Source of the DNA: Eudorina sp. 2006-703-Eu-15
Lineage: Eukaryota; Chlorophyta; Chlorophyceae; Chlamydomonadales; Volvocaceae
Direction of reading: 5' to 3'
DNA length: 64,000 nt
NCBI GenBank assembly: GCA_003117195.1
Contig: BDSI01000096.1
Location: forward strand, 124,001-188,000
The position numbers were made by a program, and so were the translations under genes. Every line of letters starts with the position of its first letter. The first letter of the stretch is position 1. This document shows positions 1 to 12,750 of this stretch, one piece after another. The notes beneath the pieces were generated by a model. That model was given only the letters and a program-made list of their open reading frames with translations, was not told the origin of the DNA and ran no database searches.

Positions 1-558
1 CTGCCGGAGTTGACATACGCTCCCTCCATCCGCCCCCATTATCGTTGGTAAGTATTTGTCGCCGGGCTGGATGTGTCTGGTCCGTTTCATTTTAACCTCC
101 ATCCGCCCCCGCCTGTAAATGCCACCATAACCCATTCGAACCGGCATCCAGACACGCCTGGTACATGCCCGGGGGCTGCCCTGCCCGCGGGTTCACCGGA
201 TCGCGCACCCTACTGCGCCCCTGCGCACGCCACCGCTTTTTCGAAGGTGGGTGTGGTCAATCAAGTAGACACATGAAACATTGGAGGGTTATCAGCTGGG
301 TGACAAGTGGAGCGGACGGAGGACGGCTGTGGCTGTGGCCGCCGCCCCGCGCGGCCTCCGCTGGCGCGCGTCCCCGCACATAGAGGCTGCGTCGACCGCG
401 TCACCCGACCTCAGCTGCGCGGAGCCAGCCGTGTTCATTCCGCGCGAAGTCGATCGATCCGTTCAGGTACCCGCGTCACCCACCAAACCCCTGCCACACA
501 CGACCCCGCCCGTGCTCCCAAGCCCATGCCTGGCGCCAGCAGACCCTAAACCCGCTCA
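1..558. other. 3' flank of the GYF-domain gene, no gene seen
   Basis: GC-rich, pyrimidine-rich stretch beyond the stop codon of the minus-strand GYF gene. A short phrase (ctccatccgccccc) occurs twice near 25-40 and 97-115. Open frames here lack protein-like composition and I see no splice-linked coding exon. It probably holds the 3' UTR of the minus-strand gene; no TGTAA polyadenylation signal (TTACA on the plus strand) was found. Confidence 0.5.
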
Positions 559-3500
559 TCAGCCCAACAGCCGCAGCAGATCCACCAGAGTGATCCTCTG
601 CCCGCCGGCGCCCGGACCCTCCTCCCCCCGCTGCTGCTGCTGCTGCTGCTGCTGCTGCGACTGGGACTCCGAGTGTGAGTCCTGCTGCCATACCGTACAC
701 GACCTAAACTTGTCGTACTCGTCCCGAAACTGCTCGTCCTTGGACAGGTACTTGAGCCAGCTGCGGAACTGCGTGATCGAGCAGGGGCCCTGCTGCTGAC
801 CCGTCGGGTCGGTGTAGTACCATACCTCCGCCGACTCGTCCCGTACGGCATCCACGGCCGGCGCGCTGCCGGAGCTGCCCGTCGTCGCCGCGGCCGCCGC
901 CTTCTTCTTCTGCCCGCCAGCCGGCGCGGCTTCTCCACCGCCACCGCCATCGCAACGGGCCCAGCCGGTCGCAGCGCCGCCGCCGCCGCCGCCATCAGCT
1001 GCATCCTGGTCGCGCGCGCGCTTGTCCCCGGCATCGGCGCCGGATCGTCCGGCCCTGTCGCCATTCGGCAGCTGGGCTGCCGCCGTCCCACCGGACGGGC
1101 CGTCCCTGGGCCCCCGGTCCGCTCCTGGCTCACCGCTGGGGGACGGGGGCCGGGCGCTGGGGTACGGAGAGCGACCGCGCCGCGCGGCCCCATCCTCGGA
1201 CGGCCGCCGCGGGCTGGCGTCTGGACTGCGAGCCCGGTTCCATTCCCGCGGTCTCCGGTCGCCGTTGCCGTCCGGCCGCCCGTTGCCGTCTCGCCAATCG
1301 CCATCTCGTCCATTACCACCTCGCCCATTGCCGTCTCGCCAATCGCCATCTCGCGCGCACCCCTCGCGTCGGTAACCCACCCATCCCGGACCCGGACCCG
1401 GCCCCGGCCCGTCGTCCGCATCCCCCCCGCGGAGGGCCCACCGCTCGTCCGGGCCGCGAACGTCGACGTAACCGTCCCGCGGGTCAGTTTCCCGGCGGCC
1501 CTGGAAAGGAGGTCGGTGGGGACTCGCGGGCCGCCTGCCCCTGCCGCCCTCATAACGCGGCCCCCGGCCCCCGCGCCCTGGAGCTCCGAAACCACCATGG
1601 GGTCCGCTACCGCGTCCGCCAGGGGGCCCGCCACGGGCTTCGACCGCGTCCGCCGGCGCGCGGCGCTTGGCGGGCGGCAGCTGCTCTTCGAAGCTCGGCG
1701 GTGATAACGGACGGCGGCCGTACGGCGGACCCCGCCCGCCGTACGGTCCCCGCTGCTCATGGGTTGGCCCGCCGCCGCCGTCAGACGGCCGCCGATTGAA
1801 TGTGTCTCGAACAGGTTCGGCGTTCAAGCTCGGCTCTGGACCTGGCGAGTGCCCCCGAGACACCGCGCGCAGTCCCACGGGTCGAGTAGGGGAGCGCATA
1901 CCCAGGTGCTGTTGCTGCTGCTGCGGCGGCTGCCACGGTGGCGGACCGTCCCGTGGGTCGCCGCTCCAGGGCGGCTGTCGCGCACGCGGCGGCGGCGACG
2001 GCGGCGGCGACCGAGAAGGCCAACCCTGCGGCCCCTCTGGAGCGTAACGCCCGCCCTGCGCACAGCCGTACTGGGAATTCGGACCCCTGGCTCGACCGGT
2101 GAAGTCCTGACGCTGCTGCGGACTGCCGCGGTGACTGTCGTACTCGGCGTACGGCAGCGGCGGCTGCTCGTGGCGGTACTCCTGCCGCGGAGGGCTCGCG
2201 CGGCGACGGTAGCCGTCGGGTGCGTCGTACAGCGCCCCCTGCTGCGGGTCCCTGCCGCGCGCAGGGCCGCCGCCGTACGGACCGTACGGCGGCGATGGAC
2301 TGCGGGCTCCGCCTCGCGGGGGCCTGGGCCGACCCTCAGGACCTGCCCTGGGCCCTGGGTAAGCCGATGGCACGTCAGAGCGCGGGCCCACTCGCGGGCC
2401 GAACTCGCCGCCGCGGCCGGCATCCTGACTGGGAAGTCGGCCCTGCGACGGCGCCCGCGGCGGCGACGGCGGGCCGCGGCCGTACCGCCCGGGCTCTGTG
2501 TAGTCCCCGCCGCCGCCACCCGGCGGCGGCCGGCCTGCTGGCGGGGACGGCTGTCGCGCGGGCCCACGGGTCGGGGAGTGACGCTGCTGCGGTCCGGGCT
2601 CGGCGCCCCGCCGCGCTGGTCCTCCGAAACCAGGCGGCAGCCGGGCGCTTCGGTCCTCCGAGGGCATCGGTGGTGCCCGCCTGGGCCCGCTCGTACCTGG
2701 ACCTGGGCCTGTAGCTGGCCGCCAAGAACGCAGGGGGACACGCCGTGTTGCGACGCAGGGGAGAGGGAAGGACGGAACAGGGGTGTTGCGTCAGCGAGAT
2801 AGGGTTAGGCGACCTCGGCGCGGCCAGCAAGAGGGAGTACCGCGGCCCGGACACAGCGTAACGCTTGGCCCGGGCGCACTGCGGGGTCGCAGCTGGAAGG
2901 GCATGGAGCGCGACCGGGGCGGTCAGGTGACGAAGCGGCTCCGGAACCTGGAGGGCCCGCGGCACAGCGGGAAGCGTTCTGGACCGCGGCTCCTAAGCGG
3001 GGGCCAGCCCGCGCGCCCCTAGCAGCTGGAAAGGCGCTACCCCCAGACAGTGCCGGGAACCCCGCCCGAGATTCTGGCAGTGACGTGCGTCCGTACAGTG
3101 CCGTACCGTTCTGGGTTCCCTCCCTGCAGCCTCACCGCGTGGGTCATCTCCGCGTCGGAATCCGGCGTCGTCCCGATCCCAACCGTCGCGGTCCTCAACG
3201 TACGGACCGCGCTCCCGGTACGGCACATCCTTAGCAGGGCCCAAGTCCCTGGTCCATCCGCTGCCGCCGCCGCCGCCGCCGCCACCACGGCGCTCGTCCC
3301 AGGAGCCCTCCTGCCGAGGCCCCGGCGCAGGCGGCGACGACGCCCGGCGCCGCGGCGGCGGCGCCCCGTAGCCTGCCCCTCCGCCGCCCCGCCCAGCGCC
3401 CAGGCCCGGCGCCTCACGCCGTCCGCCACCGCCCCGGAAATCGGACGAGCCGTCGCCGCCGGGATGGGGTTGCTGGTGGTGGTGGTGGCCCCCCTGCCGC

Positions 3501-5210
3501 CCGCCGCCCCGCCCGCCGGCTCCGCCCCAAGGACCGTACCCCGGGGCCCCACGGAGCGGCGGGAAGCGCTGCTCCTGCCGTGCGCGGTGGTGGTCCTCCT
3601 GCTGTGGGTGCTGGTGCTGGTGGGGATGCTGTGGGGGGTAGCTGGAGGGTCCAGGTCGGGGACCGGGAGAGCGGGAGCGGTGCTGGTGCTCGTGGGGGTG
3701 GCGGGGTGGTGACCCGGGGGCCCCCGAGCGGCCCCACGGCCCGGGCGCGCCGCGGACGTCTCCCCGGCCCGGCCCGGGACCGCGCCCGGGCCTGCCCCGC
3801 CTGCACGCAAAGAGCGGCCGACGCCCGTCACACGCGCACAGGTCGCATCGCATGCATGCAGGGCACCAAAGACGAGAAGCTTCGCAGGGCAAAACCCAGA
3901 TCGTGAGCTTTGCAAGGCAAAACCCAGATCGTGAGCTATGCCCAGGTCGCAAAAACCCAAAGCCCAAGACCTGCTCTGCCAAAACAACCCTTCCCATATC
4001 GGCGACGAAACTCCAGTACGACACACCGTACGGCAGGGGCGGGTCGTTGTCTCGTGTGCACGCTTGACCGGCCACCTGCCGAGCTCATCCGCCAGACCGT
4101 TCCCCACCCACCTTTCCTGAATGCCCTGCATGCCCGGCCTCCCCTGTTTTCCTTTTTAATCCCCACCCACCTTTCATCGAATTGCGCCCGTACAGGCCCG
4201 TGGGTCGGGCTGTCCGGCCTGCGGCCCTGGCCATACCCGAACCCGGACTCTAGGTGTCCCCGGCCGCCCGCAAAGCCGCCCCGGCCGCCCGCAAACCCGC
4301 CCCTGGGCCCCTCGAGGTGCCGGTGCTCGTGACGCTGCTGCTGCGGCCGTGCCTCCGTGTACTGCGGCGGCGGGGACGCAGGCCGGCCGCCGTTATGCCA
4401 GCCCTGTTGCGCCCTAGCGACCGCGGGGCTTCGGCCCCCGGCATCCCCGCGGCGGGGACTCAAACCCTCCTCCTGACGTGGCCATGGCCGCGACCCGTCC
4501 GGGTATGGTCTATCGGTCCTGCCTGGAGCTGCGTTTGTCGGGCTGCGCGGCCGGTGCCTCTGATCAGGGCTCCTCCTCCGGCTCCGGCTGCGCTTGCTGC
4601 TGCGGCTCCGACTTCGGTTGCGTTTATCGCTTCGGCTGCGACTGCGGCTCCGGCTTCGTGTGCTGCTTCGGCTCCGGCTTCGGCTGCGACTGCGGCTCCG
4701 ACTGTGCTTGCCGCTGCGGCTCAAGCTCCGGCTTTGGTTGCGGGGGGTGCTGCTGCGGCTTCTAGCCCGCGCACGGCCTCGACGGCGGCTGCCGTTTCGC
4801 TTGCGTCTGCCGCCGCGACTGCGACTGCGGCTAGAGCTGCGGCGATTTTCGCTGCGTCTGCGACTGCGACTGCGGCTCTGGGAACGACTGCGTCTATGGC
4901 TGTTGCTGCGACCGCGGCTCCGATCCCCGCTGTAGCTGCCGCTCCGGCTGTGGCTGTGATTGCGACTCCGGCTGCGGCTCCGACTGCGACTCCGGCTGTG
5001 ACTCCGGCTGTGGCTGTGGCTACGATTGCGTTTGGCCTCAGATGGTTGTCGCCTGGGGCTGCGTGACCTTGCGCGTTCCTGCGGTGTCGCTTGTGGACCA
5101 GCATCGTTGGGGGCCTGGGCCCCAGGGGAAATCACGGGCACCTTGCTGTCTCCGCCGCCAGCTTCGACCCTGACTGGCGTGGCTACATCGCCGTTTCGTT
5201 CAGCTCCCAC
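559..5210 (-). CDS. SR-rich, RGG-rich GYF-domain protein (spliced, N-terminus open)
   Basis: Three exons join in phase on the minus strand: 5210-4171, 3800-3136 and 2708-559, with introns GTGGGT...GCAG and GTGAGG...ACAG, giving about 1,284 residues. The first exon encodes a long RS/SR dipeptide domain (genomic about 5080-4500), as in splicing-associated proteins. The middle exon is Gly/Arg/His/Pro-rich (FRGGGGRR, GGRGGGRQGG). The last exon carries RGG/proline-rich disorder and then, near 830-690, a GYF domain with the signature WYYTDPTGQQQGP followed by QFRSWL. GYF domains bind proline-rich ligands, so a role in mRNA processing or translation control is likely (inference). A polyQ run (CAG repeat near 632-660) precedes the terminal LVDLLRLLG. 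Position 5210 is a GTG and no in-frame ATG exists in this exon, so the true start lies in an unresolved upstream exon. Confidence 0.75.
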
Positions 5211-6712
5211 GGCCTTCCCGCCACGCTCAAAGGGACTAGCGGGAACCTGGTCGGTGCGGTGCGGGGAACGGGGGCTCCGGCCGTCCGCCGCTGTTGCTGC
5301 ATGCGGGTCACCGTTGCTTAAGTGATGTCCGCAGTTCGGTGCCCTGGCATGGCTTTTGGGAATGCTGGCTGCGGCTGGGCGGCCGCGTTTCGGAGAACTC
5401 TTGGCGTCCGCGGTGTTCGGATTTTCCTCCCCCCTGAAGGCACATCAACAATTTAGGTCAGAAATAAGTTCAGCGCCCCTTACCCACTGCTATCGCGTTG
5501 CATATGGCAGCCTTGGCACAACGGCTTACATCTAACGACCCAGCCTCGGCGGCTGACCGCTACCTCCAACTGTAGGCCTTTGGGCACATTAAACTGTCAA
5601 TATATATGTTTGCGGCACTCTCAACAGTTCATGGATGTTGAATTTTCGCTGTCACAACCGTGCAAGCAGGAATGGTCAGCGGAAATCGTTCAGAAAGGTC
5701 AGAGCGACATGTTGCACTGTTTGTTGAAAAGATGTCAACATACAAAAACAGCTGGTAGAGGAGCGAGTTCCATTCCGAGTACTAAAATGCTTCCGATACC
5801 GCCGGTCTCATGCTAAATGGACCAGACTAGCTTACGGATACTGTTACCCAGTAAATAATAAAAATACAATAGCACATGAATATTGACCTGGCGGATGTCC
5901 TGTTTCCCGCCTATTCCTGCTACTCGTACAACCGGCACGGTAGCCACCGAGTGCCTCTAGCGCCCTGTCAACGTTGCATCCGGCACAAGGGAAATCCCAC
6001 AGCCGTCCTGTATCACCCTAACACATCACAAAAAGGTTACGAATGACCTCTGGACTGGGCGAAGCCTCCTTTAGGAAATCACTGATAAGCGTGAGCCCTG
6101 TTCGTTCCTTCTGCTTCACCTGTTGCTGGCAGCAGCTGCATACCAACTCAAAAGCAAACACAGGGGTCGCAGGGGGCCGCTGCTCTGCACTGCCGGCCCG
6201 ACCACGCACAACAGGGTAAACTCGCGATCCTGCCCTTGAGACATGACTCAGCTTGTTCCATGCTCCCCCGCGCTTGGCAGACCCTCGCATCCAACAACGG
6301 CAGTCCGAATAAGTTCAGGGGCCCGTAAGCATGCAACAGGCCCGGAGGAATAGTGCTGTTATTGTTCTCCCAACGTCTCAGAAGATGTTCGCATCACGGA
6401 GCAGCGAGTTGGACAGTGCGAGCTGCATGGCGTGCTGTATGGAGGCGCGGCTTGGCGGCAAGCAGATGATGGCAGCGCTGCGACACAGCTTAAAAGGGCG
6501 TGTGCGGCAGCCCCCGTTTTGCAGGCCGCGATGTACTGCGTTTCCGCATGCAGCGTATGGCATTATGTGGGGCCATGACCTATGGGAGGACACCTTCCGC
6601 AGGCTTCCGCCGACGGACCGCACGGGGCGACCCGGGGCGACCACCAAGCGCGAGCCAGAGGGTGCCAAGTGCAAAGCTTATAACCGCTGTGGGCCCCACC
6701 ACACAATCGGCA

Positions 6713-6754
6713 CCCGGCCGGGACTAAGGGTCCACCGTGTAACGGTTACCTACT
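6713..6754. repeat. Dispersed repeat fragment, copy 1
   Basis: A roughly 40-bp phrase (CCGG-C/T-CGGGA, GGGTCCACC, GTAACGGTTAC) that recurs in the same orientation at 13110-13147 and 13358-13393 with substitutions. It lies 300 bp upstream of a second shared phrase at 7047-7069, an order partly preserved at 13 kb. Confidence 0.6.
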
Positions 6755-7046
6755 AAGCAGCACGGTGTCCGGGAGACTGTGCATTTCGGCACACGGATAC
6801 AACGGAATGGTTGAGGTGCCAATGGTGCTTATTGCATTACGGTAATCAGGGTACATCTGGTCTGGGCTCGTTTGGGCGGGTTCCCTCGCTAAACAAACAG
6901 TTGCAGTGGGCTCCAGACCTCGAGCCATTGATGAATGCAACTTGCGTTATGTACGACGTCAGCTGACGAAGGTGTCAGGCTCGCGCCCGAAGCCGATTCC
7001 GTACAGGACTCCCTGCACACCACTAACGCCATTCCATTCCATTTTA

Positions 7047-7069
7047 TTAAGGATGTTACAGCGGACCCC
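7047..7069. repeat. Dispersed repeat fragment shared with 13263-13285
   Basis: A 23-bp identical phrase (contains GGATGTTACAGCGGACC) is found here and at 13263-13285. Both copies are followed within a few bases by GGTGACAGCCA. A shorter match (GTTACAGCGGACCCT) is present near 33619. This is most simply a relic of one dispersed element. Confidence 0.6.
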
Positions 7070-8336
7070 GCGGGTCATCGGTGACAGCCAACGGCGACAG
7101 CCGAAGCTTCCTCACCACACACACTGCATAATCGAACTTGCGCCACCATGGCGCACCCGACAGCCATGCTGCTGATGGAAATCACCTTCCACCTTCAACC
7201 GTTGAATCCATGGAGTTGATGCGTGGGTCGGTGGGTGCGGATGATGGGGCTTTGTGCCAAGGCGTGCGTCAAAGGCACCGGCTTGATTCGCGCGCATGAG
7301 CCTACCGTAACGCTCAACGTGCCGTCGACTGCGTTCGGCATCCCAGCGCCGTGTGCTTTCGCCAATTCCCGGGCCCGATGGACCTTGTGGGCATCACCCC
7401 GGCATCTCAGCTGATCAGCTCCTTTCAGCTGTGCGCGTGAGGCAGAATGAGAGCTTCCTCTGCAACGGTTGGGCAGTCCCACCAGCTGCGGGGCTCCCCG
7501 CGCTCACACGCAGACAGAAACTACGCCACCATTCGCGCGTGATGGTTGTGGAGGGAGAGGGACAAGAGCGACCAGGATGGGGGAAACAATACTCCTCCAG
7601 GAACCATCCTCCGGAAGCTATATGTAGGCAGGGCAAGGGTGTGTGTTTCCGGGAACATCGGTCGTAAAGCACAAATGGCGGGCCGGCTGCGCGGTACGGT
7701 ACTCCTACCCCGTCCGACCTTCGACGGACTGGGACAGCCCAGACCTGTAGAGGCGCGGCATTTGCGTTGGTATGTAGCCGTTGGTACATAAATGGTTTTT
7801 GTTAGATGTCATAGCAAGAAGCAGGCCCTTTTCGGTGCCGCTGAATGTAAACTGAAGCTTGGAAGCAGGCTTGGAAGTTGGTGGTACCTGCAGCTCCCCT
7901 AGCGCACGACAACACTCTTATTATTGTTGGATATCGCGTCACTTCAGTCGTTGAAGCACGCTGTGTCTCGGAAGGCGTGGGCGTTTCTGCGACTGCTTTG
8001 CTCTTGCTCATGACAATCCACCGACCAGCTTTGTCGATGAAAAGGCGATATGAACAATATGCGAAATCAACGAAAGCGTACGCTACAATCACTCAAAGCC
8101 TCCGGGCTACGACACTTGGACGGAGCGGTTTGTCGTGGAGACAGGCATGTACACAAATTGCCGCCATTGACACCTGATAAAATACATTACGACATACCAA
8201 GCGAAGCAGTTCTTTTTTTACTTCAATTAGCTGCCAATTTGAACAACCTTGTATGGTGACGTGGTGTTGAAAGCCCTACTTGACTGAACCAGTGGCCCTG
8301 TGAAAATTTGTATCTTGGGTGAAATTCAAGCGTAAG

Positions 8337-10754
8337 ATGTCGCTTCTAGACCTCCGGTGTCGATATGCACTTGGCAACGGGGCGTTCCACTCGAAACGTC
8401 AAACCAGACGTCCGCCCCTGAGCGTTGCTGCGGCAACTTCGACGTCCGGTGCAAATGCCGAATCAACGTCCACAGCTGGTGCCCGAAATCACACAGTGCG
8501 CATCCTGAGGTATCCGGACGGAAATGAGCGCCGAATCATCTACCCCTCGGTCCCTGCACCGGAGGTGGAGGTCGATATTGAGGAGTCATGGAGCATGTGG
8601 ACGCAAGTTGAAGAGGTGCGTCAGGAAAAACTGCTCCAGTCAATACATGACGGAAGCCGAAGGCCGCCGTTTGGACCTTCGTCATGTCAACCCGGCCGCG
8701 GCGTTGACCTAGTTTGTGGGTTGTGTTCAAATGCAGGATGAATCCAGCACATGGAATGAATGCGGACTGGCAGGCGCCGCCTGTATCGTCGCGGTAGGTG
8801 TTGCACATGTTTCCGGAACCATGTAGAGGAGTAATTTTCGCCTAGTGTATTCACAGTGAAACGCGTCACCTGTATTTGCTTACTTGGTAGAAGTTTTCGT
8901 ATCGATTGCAGATGGGAAAGTGAGCTTCACACCTAGCTTCCGTGCCCGCGCCTTTCCCACCTGCAGGACCCAGATCCTTTGACGGAAGAGCTTGCTATGA
9001 TATCAAGCCGGCATCCCAGGAATGTCACGGAGCTTGTGAAAGGCAGTTACCAGGTTTGTCGCTGCGGACGACCTTAGCTTTTCTGGTTTGACCAGCTGGC
9101 TTCGGCTGCCCTTCTGGTTTGACCAGCTTGCTTCGGCTAGCTCCACTATGCAGCGTTGACACAAGCCCGCGGATGCGCCGCTTCTTCCCATTAATGCTTT
9201 GATGTTGGATCGGGAATTACAGCGTCATGACGGGTTCTCCGTGGGAGCGGGAGCGCAATAATGCTCTTCTTTTCGCGTTGATCATCCGCAAGCTCTTTGC
9301 GCCTTGGGGTGTTTATATGCAGATCCTCACCGGTTCACCGTGGCTGCTGCCCAGGCCGCTCTACGTTCTTACCCAGCAGCAGGTGGCCACCGGGCAGGCC
9401 ACGTTGTACTGCTTGCAAGCGCGCGTACAGGATGAGGACGTGCAGGACGAATTGGCGATGGTGAGAACCAGAAACGAGCGATCCATGCGTAATTCTTATT
9501 TGGACTCGTGCTGCTGGCCCGGTCCGCCTGGGCGAGGTGCCATGCATCTCCCCGCATCCTTCAGGGCTCTTCAGCGGGTGGACTGGGCGGGTGGGCTGTG
9601 GGCGCGGGAGGATCGATGCAGGCGCATTCACAGTTCGGCAATGAGCACCGGCCGCGCAGACCATGCGTTGATGAGGATATGTCGTACCGTACCGCTGTGT
9701 CAGCCAAATGACTGCCAAGCTCGAGCCTGGCCCCTGTCCATACGATGTTTCCCGAACCCTGTAATAGCAGAAACAGACATACCGGTTGTTTATGACCTCC
9801 AAACATGATAACCGAAGTCGTGCTTGCCTTTCTGGTTATGTCGGTCGCCCCTGCTGCCCACAGGTGCTCAAACGTCCGCGCTTGGCGTCCGCGCTGGCGT
9901 TTTCGCGCATGAAGGACGGCGTGGTGGCGTTCGACAGAGCCGAGGACGCGGCCCGCTACGCAACATGCCTGGAGGCAGATCTGCCAGATGAGGTACGTGC
10001 GGACCAGGTGTGTGTGATCCGGGCGGAAGGGCTTTCGGGATGTGTTGGCGAGAAGTTCCGGTGCAGAAGTTCCGGCGCAGGGCGTAGACGTATTCAGTTG
10101 TGAACATCGGTCAAGCGCGGATGGAGGCGTGCGCTCTTTTGTTACTGCACACTATTTTTACCGGGCTGCTCCTGTAGGCCATTCCCTGTTACTGCGTGCT
10201 CGGCTTGGAAGCCCGCCGACGATTACGGCGCGTTGCTTTTTGGGGTGTGTGTGTGTTGCCCAGATCAACGTTAACGATTGCCTGGCGATGTTCAAATCGC
10301 AGCCAAGTCCCGTACTTCGCGACTCACTTCCAATTAGGGGATGTCGCTGACCCAAATCCCTCGGCGTGAGGGTGGCGTTCTTGCATCACTAATATCCTCG
10401 CCCCGACTGCGATCCCACAGCACGCTGACCCCGGCGGCGCCATCGACACACCACTTCATCGGTTTATTTTTACCACTTCATCGGTAACAGGCACACTAAG
10501 CACCAACCACGCGTATTCCCGCGGCTGTGTTGAAATCCAAAGCACATGCATGCATGCATGCATGCTCCCCGCGCCCTCCCATGTCTGGGCCGCGCCCGCA
10601 GGTGGAGGTGATGGAGGTGGACTCACGGAAGCTCTTCCTGATGACCGGCGACGTGGACGCCGTGGTGGTGTTCCTCCCCTGGAGCGAGTTCATCCCGCTG
10701 CCCCACCAGCTGGCGATGGCGCTCCGCACGGGCGACGAGGGCAGCTCGCTCTGA
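8337..10754 (+). CDS. DUF3110-like protein, probably plastid-targeted (5 exons)
   Basis: Exons 8337-8615, 8967-9053, 9323-9460, 9864-9992 and 10602-10754 all join in phase 0 and give 261 residues. The start is the first ATG (8337), downstream of an in-frame GTG. Residues 1-50 are rich in Arg, Ser, Ala and Thr and poor in acids, like a chloroplast transit peptide. The C-terminal 140 residues resemble the small cyanobacterial/plastid DUF3110 fold: a strand PLYVLTQQQ, then GVVAFDRAEDAARYATCLEA (family pattern: hydrophobic, F, ED-A-RYA-LLEA), then VEVMEVDSRKLF and VVVFLP. DUF3110 proteins have no established biochemical activity. All four introns being phase 0 is a strong internal check on the model. 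The family call rests on pattern memory, not a search. Confidence 0.6.
9080..9138. repeat. 32-bp tandem duplication in intron 2 of the DUF3110-like gene
   Basis: A unit beginning TTCTGGTTTGACCAGC occurs at 9080 and again at 9112, with one substitution in the shared 27 bases. It is intronic, with no coding role. Confidence 0.8.
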
Positions 10755-12639
10755 CAAGTTGAAATGGGAGCCCCGTGTCGCACCGCCGCGCAAAACCCCG
10801 CGCAATGCGCACTATGGCGTGTACGTACACCTTCGTGACCTTGCGGTGTGACCAGAACGGGCTGCGTCGGCCGTCAAGGGCAGGCGCGCCGGGCATGCAT
10901 GTAGTGCTCGCAGCCTCGGGATGCAAGACGCAAAATTCAAACCCTAGAAACGAAACGCCTGTGGGTACGGAATGTCCACAACACTGCAGCGAGCCTCCGG
11001 CGCAGCGACGCCGTTCCGCGAGGGGGTTGCGTCTGCGGTGGGATGGGCACGGCGAGCGGAGAGGGCGACTGGGGCGTGGCGAAGGCGCGTCGGTTCTTGT
11101 GCCTTCGGCCTCGCGTTGCCGTCAGTCGCCGAAAGTTCGGAGGAGGAGGCGGCGGTTTGTCTGGTGGTGCGGCCTCTGAACGCCTCTGCTCATGTTGACG
11201 TGAATCTCTCGGGGTCACTAGCTGAACAGGGTATCACGTTAGGAACAGGGCCGGCAAAGTGTATTTGGCATGGCAGCGAGGCGGAGGCTGCGACGTCTGG
11301 CCGCGCGATACGAGCCGGCCACGTTGCCAAGGCTACGATGGGCGGACGTCGGATGCGGCCCCGTCCCCCAGCTGCCGGGCACCAGGCTGCGGGTGAAGTT
11401 TGCGCGGGCGTGGGATTGTATCGATAGGCGTGGAAACGATTTCGGCAAGGTGAAAAACGGCAGCGATCGACGTCAAGGCATTTGAATAAAACGTACAAAC
11501 ACCTGTGATGTGCGCTGCGTAGATGTGTGTCGATTTTAGCTGTAGCAAACCTGATCGCAGGTGTGATGCGCGATGTCGCAGCACCGCCCTATTCTTTCGT
11601 GCACGTCATCCTCGTGTGCACACCCGAAGAGATGAAGAAGTACGGCTTGTTGTGCGTTGCGTGTTGTGTGCTGTATGGTCACTGGGGCGTTGTGGGCAGT
11701 GCAAGTTCCCCTCGTGGCGGCCAGGTGCAGATGGGATGGATCCGTCACGTGAGCCGCCCGTTCATACTCGAGCGCTTGGAGCAGGTGGATGTGCTGGTGC
11801 ATGTGTTGCGTGAAGGGCCTGCCTGGCTGGTAATTTGGGTTCTCGCTGCTCGAAGACCTAAGTTACGAAGTACTGGAGATTCTGCGTCGTAGGTCCCAGT
11901 TAGGGCGCACGGCGGCGCTTGCTGCGTCTCCCGGACCTTTCGGGGCGTGAAGCGTGTTAGGCACTTGCAAACAGACTCTCATGGTTACTGGTAAGGTCAT
12001 GCGAACGCTTCTCGAAAGCGTTTGACATTATTTGTTCGTTCTTGAATCTTTTTGAAATTCGCTTTTCACCACATTGATGGATGGACGCATCGGGTTTAGG
12101 CCTCAGTCCGCTACCTGGCCATCTGTCGTACGTGACGACCTCGTACAGGGCGGTTCGAGTCAGAGGTCGTTTGGATGGCAGAGTCGACTTCGCCACGATC
12201 GGCTGCGACATTCGCGGTCAGGCTAGGAGGAGCCCTCCGTCTGAGAAGGCCGGGTCTCATTGCAATCATTGTAAACTACCGCATCACGGATGAGCACGGA
12301 TGACAGCCGAAAAACTGTTTCTCGAGGGCTGATATGCTGTCCCACGAGAGCGGCACTGACAGGATCGCCTTGTACGACTGCAACCTGATGCGGTTATTTC
12401 CAGTTGGTGCAGTTTGTGACTGGGCACGTTGCCGGGCAACTCGCATGCGATGAAGAAATCGATCGCGAGGAAAGTCGTGTTAGACGAGGTTACTGATAGA
12501 GCAGCTACGGTATTCGGGTGCCGTAGTTGCAACGCAACTGCGAACCGAACTGGAGGCCGGTTCTGTCCGTTGATTGCCAAAGCTACAGGAACGAGAAAGG
12601 TAGTGAGCGAAGGATGCCTGTCTCATGAGCATGAGAGGG

Positions 12640-12750
12640 CGGAGCACGCATACACTGGCCGTGCCTAAGCTGTGCGGCTCCGGTTGGCTCGCTGTGTACA
12701 GAGCTTACAGAGCCGCACAGCATAGGCACGGCCAGTATACGCGTGCTCCG
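12640..12750. repeat. Long near-perfect inverted repeat (41-bp arms, 29-bp loop)
   Basis: The left arm 12640-12680 and right arm 12710-12750 are reverse complements with only three mismatches in 41 positions; the loop is 12681-12709. Transcribed from either strand it would form a long stem-loop of the kind that gives rise to algal microRNAs or siRNAs. It could instead be a small MITE-like foldback element. No target-site duplication was seen. Confidence 0.85.

Larger units (their letters stand above)
5211..8336. other. Intergenic region, no gene recognised
   Basis: About 3.1 kb of lower-GC DNA between two divergently transcribed genes (GYF on minus, DUF3110 on plus). No open frame here has recognisable family motifs or can be joined to neighbours in phase. 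The part next to 5211 should include the GYF gene's promoter and missing 5' exon. Near 6713-7069 it contains dispersed repeat fragments that recur around 13.1-13.4 kb, suggesting a decayed mobile element. Confidence 0.5.

Noticed and set aside
546..1760. Minus-strand 404-codon frame overlapping the GYF exon
   Set aside because: A frame-shifted shadow of the GYF/RGG exon; composition is Arg/Pro/Ala noise and it lacks the GYF motif.
4254..5066. Long plus-strand open frame rich in Ala/Thr
   Set aside because: It is the antisense of the SR-dipeptide exon on the minus strand; the RS repeats and splice phases support the minus strand as coding.
11527..11892. 121-codon plus-strand frame with a hydrophobic start
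   Set aside because: No ATG-supported start, no motif, no splice partners; considered chance.
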